Below, one piece after another: positions 1 to 4,191 of a stretch of DNA of 5,045 bases (the first letter of the stretch is position 1; every line of letters begins with the position of its first letter). Position numbers and translations under genes: made by a program. The notes beneath the pieces were generated by a model that was not told where the DNA came from, did not search any database, and was given only the letters and a program-made list of their open reading frames with translations. Source of the stretch: Acetofilamentum sp. (lineage in GTDB: Bacteria; Bacteroidota; Bacteroidia; Bacteroidales; JAADGE01); assembly GCA_020720705.1 (NCBI GenBank), contig DYOJ01000226.1, positions 1 to 5,045 on the forward strand, read 5' to 3'.

Positions 1-734
1 TCTAAGCAGCATCTAAGCCATTCTATAGCGTTTATGATATCATGGGGTAAAGTTAAGATTTACAATAAGTATGTGATAATCTATCCTATCAAAGTGGATA
101 GGTTGAGACTTGGTTTTACCGTTACGAACTGATAATCTATTACTTATGTCTCTATATAAACCCTCATCTATAAACCGTAAACAGTATAAAGTCACGATAC
201 AATCGGTAAAGTCGCAGCTCGCAACAAAGATGAAGTTTCAATGTTTAAAGACTTGGAGTCAATTCACATTTTTCACAATCCACAGACAAGAAACGAATAC
301 AAATATCAACCACAAGAATACCATCAAGGTTTACACATGTAAACCCGAACATACTACTGCAAAAAATCAAAGCTATCACATTTGTAAAAATCCCACTAAT
401 TATCAAAAACATCGGGATTTCACTTAAGTAACATACAAATCAAACACGTACACCCCACTCTATTATCTCATAATATACAAATGTGATGACAAAATACATA
501 TTTAATCTTTACAATCGGATTGATTGAAATGTAAACACATGGTAGAATATGTCTGATTATAGATTACGAGCATACAACTTTTAGAATCAAATTCACTTCT
601 CAATTTTTACATCTTCATAAAAGTCAAAGCCCTGTTTACTCAGTTTATAACTGTGTATTAAGCTGAAATTTTGAATGTTAATAATTTGTTCAAAAAATTG
701 TAACATAAAAATTTGTAAAACAAAAGAATCATTG
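1..734. other. Long stretch without a recognisable gene, upstream of the XRE regulator
   Basis: I see no supportable gene here. The longest plus-strand open frame (110-427) has no recognisable domain and a composition typical of translated AT-rich noncoding DNA. A frame open from base 1 to a TGA at 130-132 could be the tail of a gene entering from the left, but its peptide matches nothing I know. What the region does hold is short repeats: a perfect dyad GTTTACA-CA-TGTAAAC (329-344), CACATTTGTAAA (377-388), TACAAATGT (476-484) and AAATGTAAACACAT (527-540), all matching parts of the palindrome inside the downstream XRE gene. There is also a small stem CCTATC/GATAGG (85-102), an 11-bp direct repeat TGATAATCTAT (74-84 and 130-140), and a weak hairpin at 638-656. 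A large regulatory region or decayed DNA are both possible. Confidence 0.5.
329..344. repeat. Perfect 16-bp dyad GTTTACA-N2-TGTAAAC (candidate operator)
   Basis: The sequence is GTTTACA, two bases (CA), then TGTAAAC. The two 7-bp arms are exact reverse complements. The same dyad with a different spacer (AA) occurs inside the XRE gene at 1027-1042. The size and symmetry suit a site for a dimeric helix-turn-helix repressor. Binding by the neighbouring XRE protein is inferred only from proximity and recurrence. Confidence 0.5.
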
Positions 735-742
735 TATATTTG
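713..742 (+). promoter_or_regulatory. Bacteroidota-type promoter for the XRE gene
   Basis: A -7 box TATATTTG (735-742) fits the TAnnTTTG consensus. It is preceded by TTG (713-715, within ATTTGTAAAAC) at a 19-base spacing, as expected for the -33 element of the primary Bacteroidota sigma factor. Transcription would begin near 748-750, leaving a leader of about 35 bases before the ATG at 785. A half-site GTTTACAAAT (761-770) lies in that leader and a related ATTTGTAAAAC overlaps the -33 box, so a repressor bound there could block initiation. Confidence 0.7.
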
Positions 743-784
743 CGTAACCCCAAAAATCACGTTTACAAATCAATATCTTTGATT

Positions 785-1474
785 ATGAGAGACAGAATTG
801 AAATGATATTAGCGGCAAAAGGACTTAATTCGTCTAAATTTGCCGAACTACTCGGCATACAAAAGTCGAGTGTCTCGCATTTCTTAAACGGACGAAACAA
901 CCCCAGCTTGGAAGTCGTTCTCAAAATCCTAAACACGTTTCCGGACTTAAACATCGAATGGTTGGTGTTAGGAGTTGGTGAAATGTATAAAAAAGAAGGG
1001 ATACATTCCGTAACCCCACAATCATTGTTTACAAATGTAAACACATTTGTAAACAATGAAGATACCCAAATTGATAATGACGAACATGAAATATTACAAA
1101 ATATAGAAGTAACAAAGGTAAACACTTTACAACCGGAAACCGAACAACATTCTGATAAAACTGAAACTAAATCAGTAACCGAAATTACCGAACAGACGGA
1201 ATTACAAAAGTCTGTTACAAGCGACATAGAAATAAAACAAGAAGAAAACACCTTACCCGAACAAAAAAATCAGATAAAATCTGCTCCTGATGTTGAAATA
1301 AAAACAACCACTCAAACTGATGAAAAAGAGCAAGTTATAATTTCAAGTTCAAATCCGCCGACTAATAATCAACCACCTGTAAACCAATCTGATTATCAAC
1401 ATCCTACTTTGACAGAACGTATCTTGATATTAAATTCCGACCGAACTTTTACGGAATACTTCCCACGTAAATAA
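785..1474 (+). CDS. XRE-family helix-turn-helix transcriptional regulator with low-complexity linker
   Basis: This is a 229-residue protein, probably a cytoplasmic DNA-binding regulator. Residues 1-67 form an XRE/Cro-type domain: recognition helices around SSKFAELLG (16-24) and QKSSVSHFLNG (26-36), then the NNPSLEVV and FPDLNIEWLVLGVGEM wording usual in Bacteroidota XRE proteins. Residues about 73-208 are rich in Thr, Glu, Gln, Asn and Lys with no fold visible, probably a disordered tether. The last ~22 residues (LTERILILNSDRTFTEYF) resemble a tail often seen on this type of regulator. I chose ATG at 785 because the longer TTG start at 740 lies inside the -7 promoter box, and because this family normally opens with a M-[RK]-D-R-I sequence. 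No Shine-Dalgarno is visible. Codons 80-91 lie within a perfect interrupted palindrome. Its target genes are unknown; autoregulation is likely but unproven. Confidence 0.85.
   Translation: MRDRIEMILAAKGLNSSKFAELLGIQKSSVSHFLNGRNNPSLEVVLKILNTFPDLNIEWLVLGVGEMYKKEGIHSVTPQSLFTNVNTFVNNEDTQIDNDEHEILQNIEVTKVNTLQPETEQHSDKTETKSVTEITEQTELQKSVTSDIEIKQEENTLPEQKNQIKSAPDVEIKTTTQTDEKEQVIISSSNPPTNNQPPVNQSDYQHPTLTERILILNSDRTFTEYFPRK
1022..1059. repeat. Perfect 38-bp interrupted palindrome inside the XRE coding sequence
   Basis: The 16-bp arm TCATTGTTTACAAATG (1022-1037) and its exact reverse complement (1044-1059) flank a 6-base spacer TAAACA. A nested dyad GTTTACA-AA-TGTAAAC sits at 1027-1042, identical in its arms to the one at 329-344. 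In RNA this would fold into a 16-bp stem with a 6-base loop. In DNA it offers two or three overlapping copies of a TTTACA/TGTAAA operator-like site. It encodes residues 80-91, where the domain ends and the low-complexity linker begins, so protein constraint there is probably weak. Confidence 0.75.
1118..1130. repeat. Imperfect relative of the GTTTACA dyad within the XRE gene
   Basis: GTAAA-CAC-TTTAC is a 5-bp inverted repeat with a 3-base spacer, about 60 bases downstream of the large palindrome. It has the arms in the opposite order to the GTTTACA/TGTAAAC dyad. It may be a weaker or unrelated site; short AT-rich repeats like this can arise by chance. Confidence 0.25.
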
Positions 1475-1710
1475 CACATTACAAATAGACAACACAACAT
1501 TACACCCACCTCTTAATTGCCTCATATTCAATCGATTAAAAATCTAATGTGGATTTTTACAGATTATATGCAAATCATATCACTTGAATTGACTCAATAG
1601 TGATGTTCTATTTCAAAAATAAAGTGTCTGAGATTTCAATATTTGTAAGCGCCATTGTTTTGCCCCTTCAATATCTAAGTTTAGCCAAGATAACTGATTT
1701 CGTGATTTTA
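1475..1710. other. Intergenic region between the XRE and HTH genes
   Basis: No coding frame of note is present on either strand. Two AT-rich inverted repeats can be seen: TAAAAATC/GATTTTTA with a 7-base loop (1537-1559), and ATATG/CATAT (1566-1580). A single TTTGTAAG (around 1641) resembles the GTTTACA half-site. I see no RNA gene. Confidence 0.5.
1537..1559 (+). terminator. Possible weak terminator after the XRE gene
   Basis: An 8-bp perfect stem TAAAAATC/GATTTTTA with a 7-base loop lies about 60 bases beyond the XRE stop. The run of five T's is part of the stem rather than following it, and the stem has only one G-C pair per end, so termination would be weak. No better candidate is seen in this gap. 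Confidence 0.25.
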
Positions 1711-1742
1711 TTTTGATATTATTTTCTAATTTCATATCTTTG
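1711..1742 (+). promoter_or_regulatory. Bacteroidota-type promoter for the 155-aa HTH gene
   Basis: TATCTTTG (1735-1742) fits the TAnnTTTG -7 consensus, with TTTTG (1711-1715) upstream at a 19-base spacing. The predicted start of transcription near 1748-1750 gives a leader of about 33 bases. This shows that the gene has its own promoter and need not depend on the XRE transcript. Confidence 0.75.
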
Positions 1743-1763
1743 TATATTATTTAACCACACAAA

Positions 1764-1784
1764 GTAAAACAAACTTTACACATG
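1764..1784. promoter_or_regulatory. GTAAA/TTTAC repeat overlapping the HTH start codon
   Basis: GTAAA (1764-1768) and TTTAC (1775-1779) form a small inverted repeat in the leader. TTTACACATG (1775-1784) is identical to ten bases of the dyad at 330-339 and runs into the ATG. It could be a half-site letting the XRE protein act on this gene. The match is short and could be chance. Confidence 0.25.
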
Positions 1785-2249
1785 GCGGGACTAAAATTAT
1801 CGGTGTCCGGAATGACACCCGAAGAGATGAAAACCTATTTACAATCAGACCCGAGATACAAAAGGGGCATGAAACTGTTTGCCGTTTTTTTGGTTTCAAA
1901 AGGATGGACATCACGCAGCCTTGAGGATTTATTTGAAGTCAGTTTCAAACAAATTACAACTTGGGTACACGAAGTGAACGAACGCGGTATTGAGGGAATA
2001 GAAGAACGTCCTAAAACCGGTCGAACTCCTCGCCTGTCCGAAGAAAATAAAACTGAGCTTAAAAAAATTTTAATGAGCGAATCTCCCGTAAGTTTCGGGA
2101 TTGATGAACCGTACTGGAAAGGTGAAGCGGTGGGAGTATTGATTGAGCAAAAATTCGGGGTGAGTTACAAAAAAGCCCAAGTCTATAACATCGTAAAGAC
2201 TTTGGGCTTGGAGAATATAAACGGAACGTGGGTAGAAAAAATCAGTTAG
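1782..2249 (+). CDS. Stand-alone IS630-like helix-turn-helix / winged-helix DNA-binding protein
   Basis: This 155-residue protein has two DNA-binding modules in the order found at the N-terminus of IS630/Tc1-type transposases. Residues about 30-66 are a helix-turn-helix (LEDLFEVSFKQITTWVHEV). A basic linker RPKTGRTPR (76-84) follows, then a second winged-helix domain at about 86-145 (YWKGEAVGVLIEQKFGVSYKKAQVYNIVKTLGL). The DDE catalytic domain that would follow in a transposase is absent: the frame stops cleanly and the next gene begins 5 bases on, on the other strand. I see no terminal inverted repeats or target duplications. It has its own promoter and an intact frame, so it looks like a retained or domesticated regulator rather than a fresh insertion. 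Its role is unknown. The last 80 bases of the frame also encode the terminator of the facing operon. Confidence 0.75.
   Translation: MAGLKLSVSGMTPEEMKTYLQSDPRYKRGMKLFAVFLVSKGWTSRSLEDLFEVSFKQITTWVHEVNERGIEGIEERPKTGRTPRLSEENKTELKKILMSESPVSFGIDEPYWKGEAVGVLIEQKFGVSYKKAQVYNIVKTLGLENINGTWVEKIS
2168..2209 (-). terminator. Intrinsic terminator of the minus-strand sia-xseB operon, inside the HTH gene
   Basis: Read on the minus strand, AAGCCCAA-A-GTCT (2209-2197) pairs with AGACTTGGGCTT (2184-2173) across a 12-base loop. This gives a 12-bp stem with one bulged base, ending in a run of six T's (2174-2169). The first bases after the operon's last stop codon (2255) are about 45 bases away. On the plus strand the same stem is not followed by T's, so it should act only on transcripts from the right. 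It lies wholly within codons of the convergent HTH gene. Confidence 0.7.
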
Positions 2250-2254
2250 AAAAT

Positions 2255-2455
2255 CTACACTTCAGGTTCCTCAAATATTTTTGCAATTTCAAGTTCGGTT
2301 TTGGTTAATTTAGTTTTACAATAATCCAAAAGTTCGGCAACCCGTTTTACAGACTTTGCAAGTTCGTCAATATCTGTTTTTTCAGAACTGATGTCGCTCA
2401 AAATGCGTTCTGTTTCGGCAATAGCCTCTTTGTAGGTCATTTTTAAGTTTGCCAT
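2255..2455 (-). CDS. xseB: Exodeoxyribonuclease VII small subunit
   Basis: This 66-residue protein, of normal length for XseB, is predicted to be two helices forming a coiled-coil hairpin. In the family several copies bind the large catalytic subunit XseA to make exonuclease VII, which degrades single-stranded DNA from both ends in mismatch repair and damage processing. Supporting wording is MTYKEAIAETERILSDI (6-22), DIDELAKSVKRVAELLDYCKTKL (28-50) and TELEIAKIFEE (53-63), typical of Bacteroidota XseB. The start at 2455 is used, though Met6 (2440) is an in-frame alternative. It is the last gene of the operon, 8 bases after siaC. No xseA is in the window, so the catalytic subunit must be encoded elsewhere. 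Its place behind signalling genes is unusual. Confidence 0.82.
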   Translation of the reverse strand: MANLKMTYKEAIAETERILSDISSEKTDIDELAKSVKRVAELLDYCKTKLTKTELEIAKIFEEPEV

Positions 2456-2463
2456 AAAAAAAA

Positions 2464-2856
2464 TTATTGCTGACTAAACGGAATCAAATTTATATCCAAA
2501 CCGGTATCAATCATATAATCTTCGATATCTTCTTCCATATCAATATCGTTTTCGTCGTAATGCCAATTGATGACGACTTCGCCTCCGTTATCTTCGTAAT
2601 CTTTCAGCACATTGAGTAAGTCCAAAATACTACGAGAAGTACTTGTATTAAAATAAGTCAGCTTAATAATGAAGGCTATTGGTTTTTTTACCGCTGTGGT
2701 GTATTCTTCGAGCCATTTTATCAAAGGTTTATAAAACTCTACCGTATCTTCCAAAAAAGATTCTCCCGCAATTTCACACATACCGTTTTGAGCATTAAAA
2801 TTTACGGAAGGGATAAAATAATCTTTGTGAGAACCTTGAATGATAATATTTTCCAT
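2464..2856 (-). CDS. SiaC-family regulatory phosphoprotein (DUF1987)
   Basis: This 130-residue protein belongs to the SiaC (DUF1987) family, which has a STAS-like fold like an anti-anti-sigma factor. In Pseudomonas aeruginosa, SiaC is phosphorylated on a threonine by SiaB, dephosphorylated by SiaA, and in the unphosphorylated form activates the diguanylate cyclase SiaD. Visible here are the N-terminal PSVNFNAQNGMCEIAGESF stretch (16-34), FYKPLIKWLEEY (41-52) and the hallmark YFNTSTSR (68-75). Thr71 is the presumed phosphosite, corresponding to Thr68 of the Pseudomonas protein. The family's common SYPEN is SFLED here (33-37). The acidic tail NDIDMEEDIEDY is normal for the family. It lies 22 bases after the second siaB-like gene and 8 bases before xseB, so co-transcription is likely. 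Its downstream partner cannot be told from this window. Confidence 0.88.
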   Translation of the reverse strand: MENIIIQGSHKDYFIPSVNFNAQNGMCEIAGESFLEDTVEFYKPLIKWLEEYTTAVKKPIAFIIKLTYFNTSTSRSILDLLNVLKDYEDNGGEVVINWHYDENDIDMEEDIEDYMIDTGLDINLIPFSQQ

Positions 2857-2878
2857 GGGATTATTGTATTATATTTTT

Positions 2879-3430
2879 TTATTTATCTATTTTTACGCCT
2901 ATTGAGAAAAATGATTTATCGTCATCTATCGGACTTACTTCAACATCCAACGGATTTGAAGCTGTAAGTGCAACGGTTATCAAACCAATGTGTGCATTTC
3001 CTTTTTCGCCCTGAGGTCTGCGTCTTTCGTCTCGCTTATACTGTCTAAGACTTTCACGGTCGAGTGAGTTAATGTATTCACTTTTTTCTAAGATAGAAAT
3101 AATATTGTCGTTCATAACCGGATTTCCGGTAAGCAAAAAGAAGGAATCGTCAAACTCTTTCAAAACCAGAGTTCCCATTCCGATTTCACGATTATCGTTC
3201 ATTTTAACTTTAACCGCCGAATAGAAAGATATATTTTGAGCAAGTTCTAAAAATATTTTGAACAATTTTTTTACAGATGTAGCATCGGCAAATTTTTCCA
3301 TTGTACTAATATAGTCTCCGATTGAAGAAAGGATACGTTCATCAATCGGACCTTTGTAGGTAAGTTTTACCTCTTCCTCAAACATTCGAGTATCGAAGCC
3401 TGTATTTCGTTCATCCGACATTTTCATCAT
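2879..3430 (-). CDS. SiaB-family protein kinase, second paralogue
   Basis: This protein of up to 183 residues is homologous to its upstream neighbour and to SiaB (DUF6272), a small GHKL-type kinase that phosphorylates SiaC. The N-box-like helix is FKIFLELAQNISFYSA (57-72), with Glu62 and Asn66 in the positions expected to hold magnesium-ATP. A strand with TGN (101-103) follows, then SLDRESLRQYKRDERRRPQGEKG and a nucleotide-binding loop GNAHIGL (144-150), where the neighbour has GGGNIGL. The start is uncertain: Met1, Met2 (3427) and Met4 (3421, MSDERN) are all possible. The gene overlaps the end of the upstream gene by 20 bases from Met1 or 11 from Met4, suggesting translational coupling. It has no signal peptide or membrane segment. 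The altered glycine loop may mean weaker activity or a different partner. Confidence 0.82.
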   Translation of the reverse strand: MMKMSDERNTGFDTRMFEEEVKLTYKGPIDERILSSIGDYISTMEKFADATSVKKLFKIFLELAQNISFYSAVKVKMNDNREIGMGTLVLKEFDDSFFLLTGNPVMNDNIISILEKSEYINSLDRESLRQYKRDERRRPQGEKGNAHIGLITVALTASNPLDVEVSPIDDDKSFFSIGVKIDK

Positions 3431-3962
3431 ATTTTAGTATTTTTATGGCAACGATGTAAAAGAATTTATCATCGTCCAATCTGTTTAAGGCATATTCGAT
3501 AGGTGTACCTGCGGTGAGTACAACCTGTATCAACCCTATATTGCCTCCGCCTTTGGCTCCCGCAGGTAGCTTACGCATAACACGCTTGTATTCACGAAGT
3601 TCTTCGCGCCCGAGTGAATTAATTTTCTCGCATTTTCCGGAAATTTTTTCCGCCTGCGAATTTGTAACTAAATTGCCTGTAGAAAATATGAAATGGTCAT
3701 CAAATTCTTGAATGGTCAATATTCCGACACCTGCTTCTTCGCCTCTTCGATTGCGTTCTTGTTCGGCTGAATAATATGAAATATTCTGAGCCAGCTCTAA
3801 AAAAATTTTGAACACTTTTTTATTCACTGTCGGTCGGTCGGACAATGAGTATTCGATATTCTTGGCAAGCACCGATAACACTTGTCCGTCAAACGGACCT
3901 GTGTATGACATGCTTACACTATTGATGTTCATCGTGTTTATAATATCGTGTTTTGCTGACAT
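3411..3962 (-). CDS. SiaB-family protein kinase, first paralogue
   Basis: This 183-residue cytoplasmic protein is of the SiaB/DUF6272 family and is the first gene of the operon. Visible are YTGPFDGQVLSVLAKNIE (20-37), the N-box-like FKIFLELAQNISYYSAE (51-67, Glu56 and Asn60), a TGN strand end (95-97), the SLGREELREYKR segment (116-127) and a glycine-rich loop GGGNIGL (138-144) that matches the family's ATP-binding G-box well. The expected role is phosphorylation of SiaC, encoded two genes downstream. ATG at 3962 fits the promoter at 4019-4049; Met11 (3932) is an alternative close to where the homology with the paralogue begins. No phosphatase (SiaA type) or sensor domain is fused or adjacent, so what controls the kinase is unknown. 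Confidence 0.85.
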   Translation of the reverse strand: MSAKHDIINTMNINSVSMSYTGPFDGQVLSVLAKNIEYSLSDRPTVNKKVFKIFLELAQNISYYSAEQERNRRGEEAGVGILTIQEFDDHFIFSTGNLVTNSQAEKISGKCEKINSLGREELREYKRVMRKLPAGAKGGGNIGLIQVVLTAGTPIEYALNRLDDDKFFYIVAIKILKYDENVG

Positions 3963-3997
3963 CTCGTCGGTATTTTGTCCTATTATGTATTAAAAAC

Positions 3998-4018
3998 CTT
4001 GTTTGTTTTCCGAACAAG
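3998..4018. promoter_or_regulatory. Inverted repeat at the predicted transcription start of the sia operon
   Basis: CTTGTT (3998-4003) and AACAAG (4013-4018) are perfect 6-bp arms around a 9-base loop. They lie immediately beside the minus-strand -7 box and overlap the predicted start point, so they could be an operator or a 5' stem in the leader. No known motif is recognised. Confidence 0.3.
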
Positions 4019-4049
4019 CAAAAATAGAAAACTTTTTTTAGATTCACAA
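4019..4049 (-). promoter_or_regulatory. Bacteroidota-type promoter for the sia-xseB operon
   Basis: On the minus strand TATTTTTG (4026-4019) fits the TAnnTTTG box, with TTG (4049-4047) 20 bases upstream. Transcription should begin near 4013, giving a leader of about 50 bases to the ATG at 3962. I see no comparable promoter between the four genes, which supports one transcript. Confidence 0.6.
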
Positions 4050-4169
4050 GAATTTTAATGTAAAGTTTTTTTTAATTATTTTGCAAAAAGCGTGCAAAAC
4101 AATTTTATATTCTCTTTTTTTTGAGTAATTCTTTTAAAAATCCTATTTTTTTTACAATGAAATAATATT

Positions 4170-4177
4170 TATATTTG
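4170..4177 (+). promoter_or_regulatory. Promoter -7 box for era
   Basis: TATATTTG is a perfect TAnnTTTG box. The -33 position (about 4148-4150) holds only a T-run rather than TTG. Transcription would begin about 4182-4184, leaving a leader of only about 8-10 bases before the ATG, so the era message would be almost leaderless if this is the main promoter. Confidence 0.6.
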
Positions 4178-4191
4178 CATAAAATAGTAAA

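Noticed and set aside
92..104. DnaA-box-like sequence on the minus strand (CTATCCACT) suggesting an origin
   Set aside because: Two mismatches to TTATCCACA and no cluster of further boxes or dnaA/dnaN genes.
1..132. Frame open from the window edge to TGA at 130-132, possibly the tail of a gene entering from the left
   Set aside because: Only 43 codons and nothing recognisable in the peptide; cannot be told from chance.
110..427. 105-aa plus-strand open frame in the left region
   Set aside because: No domain, no promoter box in front, weak start codon, and a composition (Asn, Thr, Lys, His) expected from AT-rich noncoding DNA; it also overlaps the 329-344 dyad.
774..781. Second TAnnTTTG box (TATCTTTG) just before the XRE ATG
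   Set aside because: No TTG at the right distance upstream, and transcription would begin at or after the start codon; the box at 735-742 is better.
740..784. Longer XRE protein starting at TTG 740
   Set aside because: That codon lies inside the -7 promoter box, upstream of the predicted transcript start; the extra 15 residues do not resemble the family.
329..1059. CRISPR-like or parS-like array
   Set aside because: The repeats are short, irregularly spaced and in part palindromic halves; spacing and lengths do not fit CRISPR, and the motif does not resemble parS.
763..1251. 162-aa minus-strand open frame opposite the XRE gene
   Set aside because: Shadow of the plus-strand gene, which has a clear domain and promoter; the antisense peptide is Ser/Cys/Phe-rich without a domain.
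3514..3993. Two short plus-strand frames opposite the first SiaB gene (3514-3711 and 3808-3993)
   Set aside because: Antisense to a well-supported gene, with no start signals or recognisable sequence.
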